A stretch of 64,000 nt of DNA from Billgrantia montanilacus (lineage in GTDB: Bacteria > Pseudomonadota > Gammaproteobacteria > Pseudomonadales > Halomonadaceae). The notes beneath the pieces are model-generated. The model ran no database searches and was not told the DNA's origin. It saw only the letters and a list, made by a program, of their open reading frames with translations. Shown piece by piece: positions 18,978-28,471 of the stretch. The stretch's first letter is position 1. Each line of letters starts with the position of its first letter. The position numbers and the translations under genes were made by a program. Where the stretch lies: assembly GCF_003336675.1 (NCBI RefSeq), contig NZ_QPII01000019.1, positions 25,449 through 89,448 on the forward strand. The letters are read 5' to 3'.

Positions 18978-19995
18978 GATGCTGAATGAAGCTGAGCCCG
19001 ATAATTTCGCCCAGTTTCACTGGCACGGCATTGCCTATCATGCGTCCTGTTGTCTTGAAATGGATCTCGGAGCCAGGCTCCGTGAAGCGGTAATTCGCCG
19101 GGAAGCCCTGAAGGAACGCTGCCTCCCTGAGAGTGATGGCCCGATCCTGTTCAGGGTGACCGAATCGGCCGTTACCGAAGCCGTAGCAAAGCGTCGTGAT
19201 AGTCGGGCTTGGTTTGTGCCACTCCATACGGCCATAGACGCTTGAATAGGTCTTTCCGCTGGTTTTCGTGTGGCACTCGGTCACGAGCTCCTCGGGCCAG
19301 TCTCGCCAGGTGCCGCCGGGCTTGGACGCTTTCATCCTCCTCATATTGAGTTCGGATAGCCTAGCTGCCTTATGAAAAGGGTCACTCTGGCAAGTTTCGC
19401 CTGCCGCGAGAGGGGGCATGTGGCCGATGGCATCCTGCACCGAGACTGGTGCCAAAAGGTGAGTCGGGGGAATCAGCGAGATCGGGCCGAGACGAGATGC
19501 CAACAGGACGTGGCGCCGACGATTCTGTGGTAATCCGTAATCTACGCATGCCACAGGGCCGGCCCAGATATGGTAATCCTCGTCTTTGAGAGCGTCGACG
19601 AACTCATGGTAAATGGCGTGCTTGGTAACGTCCGGCACGTTTTCCATCGTGACGAGTTCTGGCTGAATCTCACGGATGAGATGAGTAAAGGCTCCTAACA
19701 GAGGCCACTTCTTGTCAGTGGTAGTGTCCTTTCCCTGATTATAGGTCGAGAAAGGCTGACATGGGGCGCAGCCAGCCAGGAGCTTGGCAGCGTTTGAGTC
19801 TTGATACCAGGCGCCCACCTGCTCCGGTTTGGCCTTAGAGACATCCTCGTCGACGAACTGTGCCCCGTTGTTCCACTCGTAGGCGAAACGACATGAGGCC
19901 TCGATGTCATATCCGGCGTGAACCCGGACACCGGCTTGGCGTAAGCCAGCGGTCAGGCCACCAGCTCCACAGAAAAGGTCTACGGCTTCGATCAT
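18913..19995 (-). CDS. dcm: C5-cytosine DNA methyltransferase
   Basis: A 360-residue methylase with the ordered motifs of the family: I (DLFCGAGGLTAGL), IV with the catalytic Cys (GCAPCQPFS), VI (TMENVPDV), VIII (PQNRRRHVLL), a target-recognition region, IX (REAAFLQGFP) and X (IGNAVPVKLG). It transfers a methyl group from S-adenosylmethionine to cytosine C5. The start at ATG 19995 is preferred over GTG 20022 because GGGAG precedes it. It lies beside vsr and next to DISARM; it could serve as DrmMII-like host marking or be a separate enzyme. The recognition sequence cannot be read from the protein. Confidence 0.93.
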   Translation of the reverse strand: MIEAVDLFCGAGGLTAGLRQAGVRVHAGYDIEASCRFAYEWNNGAQFVDEDVSKAKPEQVGAWYQDSNAAKLLAGCAPCQPFSTYNQGKDTTTDKKWPLLGAFTHLIREIQPELVTMENVPDVTKHAIYHEFVDALKDEDYHIWAGPVACVDYGLPQNRRRHVLLASRLGPISLIPPTHLLAPVSVQDAIGHMPPLAAGETCQSDPFHKAARLSELNMRRMKASKPGGTWRDWPEELVTECHTKTSGKTYSSVYGRMEWHKPSPTITTLCYGFGNGRFGHPEQDRAITLREAAFLQGFPANYRFTEPGSEIHFKTTGRMIGNAVPVKLGEIIGLSFIQHLKGMAQQVTDRTPAAAELPAL

Positions 19996-20060
19996 GTGCG
20001 CTTTGCTCCCATCATGCGCCACATTCTACATGCTTTTACTCCGTACCTCGAGGGTAAAAT

Positions 20061-20400
20061 CTAACGTAACAGGGTACGTAGCTCGTCCAGGGCGAGCCAC
20101 GGGCGCTTCGCATGTACCATGTGATGACTGTTGGCCCACAGCAGAGCGAGATCATCAAGCTTCGTTTTGTCACCGGGCTCCAGGGTGTGCAATGGTTGGC
20201 TGTGGTGACATTCGATGAAGCCATGCATCATGGGCGCCATCGGTGGCTTCGAAATCGAATCCGCACGTTTCGCAAGCGAGCCTACTTCTTTACTAGAGCG
20301 CTCTCGCTTTCTTTTTCCTGACCAGTGACGGCTTCCATTCACAATCTTTATGCAGGCGCGTCAGGATCCGGCCTTCCATTGTCGACGTCAGAGCTATAAG
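20061..20400 (-). pseudogene. Broken HNH endonuclease (McrA-like)
   Basis: Reading on the minus strand, one frame gives EGRILTRLHKDCEWKPSLV and stops; a second frame continues with HGFIECHHSQPLHTLEPGDK and DLALLWANSHHMVH before ending at 20061. Together these match the C-terminal half of McrA-like HNH endonucleases, usually with CxxC and N-C-H zinc or catalytic residues. Here the usual CANCHR has become WANSHH, and a frameshift separates the two blocks. It sits just upstream of the methylase in the same direction, so it was probably its partner nuclease or a type IV enzyme. Confidence 0.7.
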
Positions 20401-20475
20401 TCCGTAGATAGAGTGCGGACGGAAACTTGGACTACAGCGAGGCAGGCAGGACAGGAGGGTGTGTGGGGGCAGCCC

Positions 20476-20568
20476 CCTGCCCGACCTGGTGATCATGGGG
20501 AACGTGCCGCGCCTCGAGAAGTACATGGCAATGCAGTACCCGTAGAGCTGGGCCGGGTGGTAGCCTAG
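20476..20568 (+). pseudogene. Remnant of a second dcm-type methylase gene
   Basis: One frame reads PDLVIMGNVPRLEKY, like cytosine-methylase motif VI (D-x-V-x-M-E-N-V-P with E changed to G). Shortly after, another frame reads VHGNAVPVELGRVVA followed by a stop, like motif X at the C-terminus. The region between motifs VI and X is missing. It lies about 50 bases upstream of the intact vsr on the same strand, the usual dcm-vsr arrangement, so it is most simply the deleted partner of that vsr. Confidence 0.5.
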
Positions 20569-20617
20569 AGCTTATGGTGACACTTGGAGACATCAGGCCC
20601 GAGAGATAAGGACACTT

Positions 20618-21169
20618 ATGTCGACTTCGATGAAAGGGCCGAAGCCATCTTCTCCTGATGTCGGACGTCGCATGCAGCAGACTCGGCAGAAAAACACCTC
20701 TGCCGAGATGGTGATACGCCGCGAACTCCATCGTAGAGGGCTGCGCTACCGAGTGGGGTACACCGTCTCGTCGAAGCCGAGACGTGTGGCGGATATCGTC
20801 TTCACTCGCCAGCGGCTCGTCGTCTTCGTCGACGGCTGTTTCTGGCATGGATGTCCGTTGCATGGGACCTGGCCCAAGAACAACGCCGAATTCTGGCGAA
20901 ACAAGATCGAGACCAATCGACAGCGGGATAGCGACACCAATCGTCGCTTGACCACATTAGGATGGCATGTGCTCCGAGTCTGGGAGCATGAGCCGGCTGC
21001 CGAAGCCGCCGACCGCATAGAGCGCGAACTGAAAGAACTGAAGGGCGAGGCTGCACAATGCAGAGGGCAGTCGCCCGACACCGAAGGGGCATCACATGTC
21101 GGAAGTGTTGGAAGGGACAGCGGAAGTCGAAAGAGTGGCGGGGGTCCCCGAACCGGGCCAACTGGTTGA
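20618..21169 (+). CDS. vsr: Vsr very-short-patch mismatch endonuclease
   Basis: A 183-residue protein with the Vsr signature: RRMQQTRQKNTSAEMVIRRE near the N-terminus, VADIVFTRQRLVVFVDGCFW (catalytic Asp) followed by HGCP, N-x-E-FW-x-x-K-I-x-x-N, and the GWHVLRVWEHE strand. Vsr nicks next to T:G mismatches produced by deamination of 5-methylcytosine, protecting methylated sites from mutation. The last 20 or so residues are low in complexity and overlap the drmD start by 74 bp, so it is probably co-transcribed with DISARM. The ribosome site is TAAGGA about 6 bases before the ATG. Confidence 0.93.
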   Translation: MSTSMKGPKPSSPDVGRRMQQTRQKNTSAEMVIRRELHRRGLRYRVGYTVSSKPRRVADIVFTRQRLVVFVDGCFWHGCPLHGTWPKNNAEFWRNKIETNRQRDSDTNRRLTTLGWHVLRVWEHEPAAEAADRIERELKELKGEAAQCRGQSPDTEGASHVGSVGRDSGSRKSGGGPRTGPTG

Positions 21170-24100
21170 GGTCAGGCGTAGACAGTGGGTAGTGGCTGAC
21201 GTCGTTCCCTCAGACATTGCAGGGAAGCGAAGGACTCAGCATCTCGTACTACTGTCGTCCATCGAGGACGATGCCCTGGGTGACGAATTACAGGCCATTT
21301 GGGAGATCGAGCCCGGTGCTCATATCATCGAGCGTGCTGGGTTGCCGACGATCACCGGACTGGATGATGCCGACACGCTCGAGGCCTTTCTGGATGCGGT
21401 ACGTTGGGGCGCCGCTACGAATGCCGACAGGGGCTATCTCCAGGCGCCGTTCCGAAGCGGCGTAAGCATCGAGGACTTCCAGCTCGATCCCCTGGTGCGG
21501 GCCATCGACATGGCGCGAGTCAATCTGCTCATCGCCGACGACGTCGGCCTCGGCAAGACGATCGAGGCAGGTCTCGTCATTCAGGAACTGCTTCTTCGCC
21601 ACCGCGCCAGGACCGTGCTGGTTCTCTGTCCGGCGTCGCTTCAGGAGAAGTGGCGCCAAGAGATGCAAGAGAAGTTCGGTCTCGAGTTCCGCATCGTCGA
21701 CACCCCCTATCTCAAGAGACTGCGCCGCGAACAGGGCCTGCATGCCAACCCCTGGACCTCTTTCCCGCGCCTCATCGCCTCCATGGACTGGGCGAAACAG
21801 GGTGAGGGCCTTCGGCATCTTCGTGATGTTCTGCCGTTACACACCAGCTTCCCGCGGCACTTCGATCTCCTCGTCGTCGACGAAGCCCACAACGTGGCAC
21901 CCACGGTCAAGCACTATGCCGTCGACAGCCTGCGTACACGGCTGGTGCGCATGCTCACCCCCCACTTCCAGCACAAGCTGTTCCTGACGGCGACACCGCA
22001 CAACGGCTTCACCGAGTCGTTCACCGCACTTCTCGAATTGTTGGACGACCAGCGCTTCGCCCGCAACGTGGAGCCGGACGAGTCACGACTCGCCACCGTC
22101 ATGGTGCGTCGCCTGAAGTCGGAGCTCGTCCACCCCGATGGGCGTCTCATATACGCTCGCCGACGCCTCGAGGCACTGGAGGTCCCCTATACCCCAGACG
22201 AGCAGCGCACCAGAAAACTGCTGGACCGGTATATCGCCAGTCGAGAGTCAGGCGAGGCGGGGGATCGTTCTGCGCAGCACTTCGTACATCAACTCCTGAA
22301 GAAGCGTCTCACCTCCTCCACTGCCGCATTCGGTTCCACGCTCGCCAAGCACGTCGACACCATGGAGGGGCGTGATGGCACCGGCGAAGAGCGCTCGAAC
22401 AGGCTTGATGCCGGCATCCTCCGCCGAGCGATCGCCCGCACCGAGGAGGACTACGCCGACGATGGTCAGCGTGACGCCGCCGAAGCGGAAGCCCTGGTCG
22501 AGGTCGATCGTCGGAGCCGCCCCCTCGATGACGAGGAGCGCGAGATCCTTCGCGAGCTCATGCAGTGGGCCCAGAACAATGCCCACCGAACTGACAGCAA
22601 GGCGACAGCCATCATCGACTGGCTGGAGAGCCACATACGACGCGATGGCACCTGGTCGGATGAGCGAGTCATCCTGTTCACAGAGTATCGCGACACCCAA
22701 CGCTGGCTTCAGCAGATCCTCTCCGCCCATGGTTTCGGCGCCGAGCGCATGGAACTGATCTACGGCGGCATGGACACCGATGAACGTGAGCAGATCAAGG
22801 CTGCGTTTCAGGCTCACCCCAGCGAATCACCCCTGAGGATTCTCCTGGCCACGGATGCGGCCTCCGAGGGCATCGACCTGCAGAACCACTGTAGTTTGAT
22901 GATCCACGTCGAGATCCCCTACAACCCCAACGTCATGGAGCAGCGCAACGGGCGGATCGACCGTCATGGACAGAGGGCCGACGAAGTCCGCATCTGGCAC
23001 CCCATCGACGCCAACGGCGAGGTGGGGGCGGACATCCTACGTGCGCTCAACAAGTTAGAAACCATGCGTGCCGACATGGGCAGTGTGAATCCCGTCATCG
23101 CCCCACAGCTGCCCGCTCTTCTCGAGGGACGAATCAGCGAACTCGACACCCAGGAAGCCGAGGTCCGTGCCAACAAGAGTCGGCATCTGATCAAGTCGGA
23201 TCGGGATCTTCGCGAGAGGATAGCCAAGCTGCACGAGCGCATCGAGGAGACACGTCGGGAACAACACTTCGATGCCGAACATATCGAGAGGGCAGTACGA
23301 ACTGCGCTTCGCATCGCCGAGAAGCCCGATCTGGAACCGACCTCTCTCGAAGGTGCACCGGAGGGCAAGGTGTTCAGGCTTCCTCGACTCTCGGGTAGCT
23401 GGGCACAGGGGCTGGAGGGTCTGCTGCACCCCTTCACCAAAAAGCTGCGACCCATCACCTTCGACCACGACGTCGCCAAGGGGCGTGACGACGTGGTTTT
23501 GGTGCACCTCAACCATCCGCTGGTTCAACTGTCGTTGCGTCTCCTGCGCGCCCAGGTGTGGGAACGTGACGACGTCAAGCGCCTCGAGCGAGTGGCTGTA
23601 CGGGCTCTGCCCGACGATCGGCTGGAATCCCCCGCTGTGGCGGTGGTGTCTCGGCTGGTGGTCACCGGAGGGCAGCATCATCGCCTTCACGAGGAGCTGA
23701 CCGAGGCAGGAGGCTACCTGAGGTCTAATGGCTTCAAACGCGAGGACCGTGTCACCACCGTTCGCGCCTGGCTCGATGAATCTCGACCGGCAAAGGTGTC
23801 GGAGGACCACTTCCTGGCCCTCCGTGAGCGATTCGAGCAACAGCGAGATGCCGTCATGGCGACCGTGGAGGCACGCTCCCGTGACCGTCTGCGATACCTG
23901 ACTAATACCCTGGAGAAGCGCAAGCAGCAGGAGATCGACGACATTCGGCAGGTTCTAGACGAACTCCAGTTGCACCTCGAACAAAAGCTTCACGGAAAGG
24001 GCGAGCCAGAGCAGTTGGACCTCTTGAGTGAACCGGAAGAGAGACAGCTAAAGATAGATCGTGCGGCTCTTGAGGCAAGGTTGGAACGATTGCCTGCGGA

Positions 24101-24218
24101 ACAGGCGAATGAAGTCCGAGCCATCGAACGTCACCACGCCGACCCCGCAGAGCGCACCTTTCCCGTCGCCGTCATTTTCTTGATACCCGAGTCACTCGCC
24201 AAGGAGGTCGAGGCATGA
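21096..24218 (+). CDS. drmD: DISARM DrmD, SNF2-like helicase
   Basis: A 1040-residue superfamily-2 helicase. Walker A DDVGLGKT is at about residues 148-155, the DEAH box (VVDEAHN) at about 262-265, LFLTATPHNG is motif III, ATDAASEGIDLQ is motif V and QRNGRIDRHGQ is motif VI. A long C-terminal coiled-coil-rich region follows. This is the SNF2-type helicase diagnostic of class 1 DISARM, a multi-gene phage-restriction system. It is followed by drmMI with a 4-bp ATGA overlap. The start overlaps vsr. Confidence 0.9.
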   Translation: MSEVLEGTAEVERVAGVPEPGQLVEVRRRQWVVADVVPSDIAGKRRTQHLVLLSSIEDDALGDELQAIWEIEPGAHIIERAGLPTITGLDDADTLEAFLDAVRWGAATNADRGYLQAPFRSGVSIEDFQLDPLVRAIDMARVNLLIADDVGLGKTIEAGLVIQELLLRHRARTVLVLCPASLQEKWRQEMQEKFGLEFRIVDTPYLKRLRREQGLHANPWTSFPRLIASMDWAKQGEGLRHLRDVLPLHTSFPRHFDLLVVDEAHNVAPTVKHYAVDSLRTRLVRMLTPHFQHKLFLTATPHNGFTESFTALLELLDDQRFARNVEPDESRLATVMVRRLKSELVHPDGRLIYARRRLEALEVPYTPDEQRTRKLLDRYIASRESGEAGDRSAQHFVHQLLKKRLTSSTAAFGSTLAKHVDTMEGRDGTGEERSNRLDAGILRRAIARTEEDYADDGQRDAAEAEALVEVDRRSRPLDDEEREILRELMQWAQNNAHRTDSKATAIIDWLESHIRRDGTWSDERVILFTEYRDTQRWLQQILSAHGFGAERMELIYGGMDTDEREQIKAAFQAHPSESPLRILLATDAASEGIDLQNHCSLMIHVEIPYNPNVMEQRNGRIDRHGQRADEVRIWHPIDANGEVGADILRALNKLETMRADMGSVNPVIAPQLPALLEGRISELDTQEAEVRANKSRHLIKSDRDLRERIAKLHERIEETRREQHFDAEHIERAVRTALRIAEKPDLEPTSLEGAPEGKVFRLPRLSGSWAQGLEGLLHPFTKKLRPITFDHDVAKGRDDVVLVHLNHPLVQLSLRLLRAQVWERDDVKRLERVAVRALPDDRLESPAVAVVSRLVVTGGQHHRLHEELTEAGGYLRSNGFKREDRVTTVRAWLDESRPAKVSEDHFLALRERFEQQRDAVMATVEARSRDRLRYLTNTLEKRKQQEIDDIRQVLDELQLHLEQKLHGKGEPEQLDLLSEPEERQLKIDRAALEARLERLPAEQANEVRAIERHHADPAERTFPVAVIFLIPESLAKEVEA

Positions 24219-27200
24219 GCGAACGTCACGACTGGCTGAATTTGATTGAGGTGTCCGGCCCCTTCCTGAGCATCCCGGTGCTGGACGAAGCGTTCCCGCA
24301 GGGACTGGAAGGACGCGACAAGCGCGATGCGGCCCGGCTTCGCCAAGCCTATGACGAATGGCGTGAGGCCGTCGACGTCGACGATCCGAGCCTGGACGAG
24401 CTTCATCGAGCCTGGGTGGACGAGGTGTTGGCGACGGCGCTTCAGATGGGTGACCAGGACCTCTGCCGCGGAGACCCGATCGGTCACCCCATGCACGTCT
24501 CGCTGCCGGAGCATGGCGTCACGCTGACGCCGGACATCGTGCTCGTGAATGTGAACGACACGGACAAACCCCTCCTGCCGATGTTCGTCGAGCCCCCCAA
24601 TGCGTCACTCGACGAGGTCGTCCATCGAGATGGTTGGGTGGCCTCTCCGGCCGAGCGCATGGTGCAATACCTGCGTGGTGTCGACTGCCCCATCGGCCTG
24701 GTCACCAACGGCGAGCGCTGGATGCTCATTCATGCGCCGGCCGGCCAGGTGACGAGCTTCGTCAGCTGGTACGCGCGTCTCTGGAGCCAGGAGCCCGATA
24801 CTCTGCGTGCCTTCGTTTCGCTGCTGGCCGTACCTCGTTTCTATGGTCCCGAGGAAGGGCAATTGCCCAGCCTCTTTGCCAAGTCCGAGAAACATCAGGA
24901 CGAAGTCACCGAAGCTCTGGGCGATCAGGTGCGCACAGCGATCGAGGTGCTGATCCAAGCCATCGACAAGGCCAACCAGGATCGTAACGGGAAGCTGCTG
25001 GAGGACGTGACGCCTCAGGATCTCTACGAAGGCGGCCTCACCGTCATGATGCGGCTCGTGTTCATCCTCTCGGCAGAGGAGCGAGGGCTGCTTCTGCTGG
25101 GTAACACCACCTATGACAATCACTATGCGCTGTCGACCTTCCGGCAGCGCCTGCGCCGGGTGTCGTCCAATGCCCACGAGCTCCTGGAACGAAGACATGC
25201 CGGCTGGTCCCGGCTGTTGGCACTGTTCCGTGCCATCTACGGTGGCATCGAACACTCGGATCTGCGGTTGCCCGCCATGGGGGGGTCACTCTTCGATCCC
25301 GATCGCTACCCGTTCCTCGAGGGGCGGGGCACAGGCTCCAACTGGCTCACCGATGCAGCGGATCCGCTGCCCATCGACGACCGCACCGTGTTGCTCATGC
25401 TTGATGCGATCCAGAGTTTTAAGGGGCGCACGCTCTCCTATCGTGCTTTGGACGTCGAGCAGATCGGCCACGTCTACGAGGGCCTCTTGGAGCGTACCGT
25501 CAGACAAGTCGATGAGGTCACGCTAGAACTACGGGGCTCCTCCAAGATCAAGTCGCCGAAGGTGACGCTACGTGAGCTCGCCGAAGCTGGGCTGGACGGT
25601 CATGAGGCTCTGATTGAGCTTCTCGGTGAGCGGACGGGGCGTAGCGTTTCGGCATTGAGACGAGATCTTCAGCGGTCTCGAGATGATCGTCTGTCCGCAG
25701 CGCTGCTGACGGCGTGTCGAGGTGATGTGGATCTGCATGAGCGGGTTGAGCCCTACGTACACCTGATGGCACTGGATCCCTGGGATCACCCCAGGCTCTA
25801 TCACCCGGGAACCTATGCCGTGGTAATGGGCAATGATCGCCGCGAGACCGGGACGCACTACACGCCGAAGAGCCTCACCGAGAAGATCGTCCACGAGACG
25901 CTCACCCCGGTCGCCTACGACGGCCCGGCGGAGGGCAAACCGAAGGAGGAGTGGCGGCTGAAGTCCCCGGCAGAGCTGCTGGACCTGAAGGTATGTGATC
26001 CAGCCATGGGGTCGGGCGCCTTCCTCGTCCAGGCCTGCCGCTGGCTGGGGGAGCGGCTCGTCGAAGCCTGGAGTCAGCCCGAAGCCTCGGGTGGTGTCGT
26101 CAGCATCGACGGCGAGGTGCTGGAGAGCTCTGGAGAGAGTGAGCTACTGCCACGGGATGCCGAAGAACGCACGGTGATCGCCCGCCGGCTCGTCGCCGAA
26201 CGCTGCCTCTACGGCGTGGACATGAACCCGCTGGCGGTGGAACTCGCCAAACTGTCGATCTGGCTGGTAACTCTGGCTGAAGATCGACCATTCGGCTTTC
26301 TGGACCACAACTTGCGTTGTGGCGACAGCTTGCTGGGAATCCATTGCTTGGATCAGCTTAACGAACTTTCAATTGTGCCTACAGGGAAGGGGCAAAAACG
26401 TTTGTTTGGGCAAAATATTGAAAGGGCAGTTCAGGATGCAATGGAGTTGCGGAAGCGACTGCGGGCAATTCCGATCCGTGACATCCACGATGTTGAAGCA
26501 ATGGCTCTGATGGATGCTGACGCACGGCGAAGGCTTAGGGTTTCGGAGAGTATTGCCGATTCATTTATTGCAGAAGTGTTTTTTTCTTCAGGTAGTAAGA
26601 GTAAGCTTAATGATAAAATTGAGTTGCTTTCAGTCGAAGCTGGAGAAGCTTTGGCGGGTGATGAAGATGCTCTTGCTTCCATCTCTAGTCGATCAGATGA
26701 AATATTAAATAATCACCTTATGTGGACGCGAGATCCATTTCATTGGCCGCTAGAGTTCCCGGAGGTATTTGTCAGGCCAGTGCCGGGGTTTGATGCAATT
26801 GTTGGCAACCCACCTTTTCTGGGTAATCGGCTATGGAAGGGTGCAATGGGTGAGTCATTGCAATGGCAGTGTCGGATGGTGCTGGGAGAGCCACCAGGAA
26901 AGATTGACTTATCTGTTGTTTTTCACCGCCGAACGAATGATCTCCTTCGTCAAAAAGGCTGTTATGGGTTGCTTGCAACCAACAATATTGCAGAAGGAAG
27001 TGCAATTGATGTTGGTTTAGGTTTTATTGTCGGAAATGGAGATATTTATTACGCAAGAAGGCGGATGCCTTGGCCAGGAACAGCGGTTGTTGAAATTTCT
27101 ATTGTTTGTTTTTTTAAAGGCGATTGGGGGTCTTTTTGCGAATTGGATGGGGCTAAAGTTGACTATGTTAGTGCCAGGCTAAAGGGCGAAGAAAAAAATA

Positions 27201-28471
27201 GCTGGATTCCTGTAAAGCTGAAAGATCCTCTCTTTTCCTTTGAGGGTGTAAACAATAGTCAGGGCTTGGCGTTTGTTGTTAAAGAGGGAGATCCATGGTT
27301 TAGTTGCTTAAAGAGTGAGAAAGAAAGCCTTTTGCGTCCTTATATAAGTGGTGATGATATAACAGGCTCAGCCTTGACTGTCGTGAAAAGGTGGTCTCTA
27401 GATGTTGGTGATATGCAGCTGAGCGAGATAGCCGAGCGCTGGCCAATAGCTTACAGCTTTCTTGAGACAGTGGTTAAGCCAACTCGGACCGAGGAGGCGT
27501 TAAAAAGTTACAAGGGACTGTCAGAGCGATGGTGGCAGTACTGGAATCATCGTGCTGATTTGATGCGAAAGCTGCGCAAGAAAGACTTTTTTATAGCATA
27601 TTCGAAGAATACAAAATATCCGGTTGGGATCATGGCTCCATCAGAGTGGATTTATACAAACAAGGTTCTTTTAATGGGGTTTGAGCGAGGAGATATTTAC
27701 GCAATTTCGCTTAGCACGGGGTTTCGTGATTGGGTTGAGTACTATAGTGGCGGTACTCTCTTGGGGATTTTTTCTATTTCTATTGGTGAGGCTTTGGAGC
27801 GATTTCCTGTTCCGGATAATAGTGTTTCTGATTTGGGTGTTGATGCATCAAAAGAATTTAATGATCTCGTGGTCGAGTACTGTGCCTCTAATAGTTGCGG
27901 GCTTACTGGTGTGATGAACTTAATTAACTCTCCAAGTGTTAGTTGTAAAGAGGTTGCCAGACTTCGCGAATTAATAGATTTGGTGGATGGCGAGGTGCTA
28001 GCTGCATATGGGTGGAGAGATGTGCAGTCAGAATATGGGTTTAATAAAAAAGTTAGGGGGTCTGGAAAAGTTGATTGGTGCTGGAGTCTGGGTGAGGATG
28101 CATCTAATGAAATAATGAAACGATTGAGGTCTTTTAATCATGAGAAATATGAGCAAGCCTTGTTGCAGAAAAAAGGTGATGACAGTTCTTCTGTTCGGAC
28201 TTTGGCTATAAGTAGCCCCCGGAGTGATGAGCCTTTTGAGCCTGTCCAGCCTTCGTTTGACTTAGATGGGGCAAATGAGCCTAGGGACCTCGTGTTGGAT
28301 TTTTTAAATAATCACCACGGCTGGTACTCCAAATCGCATATCTTGGCGGCCACTGGCATTTCTATCAGCCACTGGAGCTCTACGATACGAGACCTCGTTG
28401 ATCAAGGACTCGTTGAGCGCCATGGCGAACGCCGTGGCGCTCAATACCGTGCCATGAGAAATGATTCATGA
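24215..28471 (+). CDS. drmMI: DISARM DrmMI, N6-adenine DNA methyltransferase
   Basis: A 1418-residue methylase. The S-adenosylmethionine motif DPAMGSGAF is at about residue 595 and the catalytic NPPF (IVGNPPFLGN) at about 865-868. The length and the long N-terminal region fit DrmMI of class 1 DISARM, which marks host DNA so that the system spares it. From about 26330 to 28300, which covers motif IV and the target-recognition part, base composition drops and codons become A/T-rich, unlike either flank. The final 60 residues look like a small winged-helix (LAATGISISHWSSTIRDLVD) in GC-rich sequence again. This suggests replacement of the specificity segment. Confidence 0.9.
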   Translation: MSERHDWLNLIEVSGPFLSIPVLDEAFPQGLEGRDKRDAARLRQAYDEWREAVDVDDPSLDELHRAWVDEVLATALQMGDQDLCRGDPIGHPMHVSLPEHGVTLTPDIVLVNVNDTDKPLLPMFVEPPNASLDEVVHRDGWVASPAERMVQYLRGVDCPIGLVTNGERWMLIHAPAGQVTSFVSWYARLWSQEPDTLRAFVSLLAVPRFYGPEEGQLPSLFAKSEKHQDEVTEALGDQVRTAIEVLIQAIDKANQDRNGKLLEDVTPQDLYEGGLTVMMRLVFILSAEERGLLLLGNTTYDNHYALSTFRQRLRRVSSNAHELLERRHAGWSRLLALFRAIYGGIEHSDLRLPAMGGSLFDPDRYPFLEGRGTGSNWLTDAADPLPIDDRTVLLMLDAIQSFKGRTLSYRALDVEQIGHVYEGLLERTVRQVDEVTLELRGSSKIKSPKVTLRELAEAGLDGHEALIELLGERTGRSVSALRRDLQRSRDDRLSAALLTACRGDVDLHERVEPYVHLMALDPWDHPRLYHPGTYAVVMGNDRRETGTHYTPKSLTEKIVHETLTPVAYDGPAEGKPKEEWRLKSPAELLDLKVCDPAMGSGAFLVQACRWLGERLVEAWSQPEASGGVVSIDGEVLESSGESELLPRDAEERTVIARRLVAERCLYGVDMNPLAVELAKLSIWLVTLAEDRPFGFLDHNLRCGDSLLGIHCLDQLNELSIVPTGKGQKRLFGQNIERAVQDAMELRKRLRAIPIRDIHDVEAMALMDADARRRLRVSESIADSFIAEVFFSSGSKSKLNDKIELLSVEAGEALAGDEDALASISSRSDEILNNHLMWTRDPFHWPLEFPEVFVRPVPGFDAIVGNPPFLGNRLWKGAMGESLQWQCRMVLGEPPGKIDLSVVFHRRTNDLLRQKGCYGLLATNNIAEGSAIDVGLGFIVGNGDIYYARRRMPWPGTAVVEISIVCFFKGDWGSFCELDGAKVDYVSARLKGEEKNSWIPVKLKDPLFSFEGVNNSQGLAFVVKEGDPWFSCLKSEKESLLRPYISGDDITGSALTVVKRWSLDVGDMQLSEIAERWPIAYSFLETVVKPTRTEEALKSYKGLSERWWQYWNHRADLMRKLRKKDFFIAYSKNTKYPVGIMAPSEWIYTNKVLLMGFERGDIYAISLSTGFRDWVEYYSGGTLLGIFSISIGEALERFPVPDNSVSDLGVDASKEFNDLVVEYCASNSCGLTGVMNLINSPSVSCKEVARLRELIDLVDGEVLAAYGWRDVQSEYGFNKKVRGSGKVDWCWSLGEDASNEIMKRLRSFNHEKYEQALLQKKGDDSSSVRTLAISSPRSDEPFEPVQPSFDLDGANEPRDLVLDFLNNHHGWYSKSHILAATGISISHWSSTIRDLVDQGLVERHGERRGAQYRAMRNDS

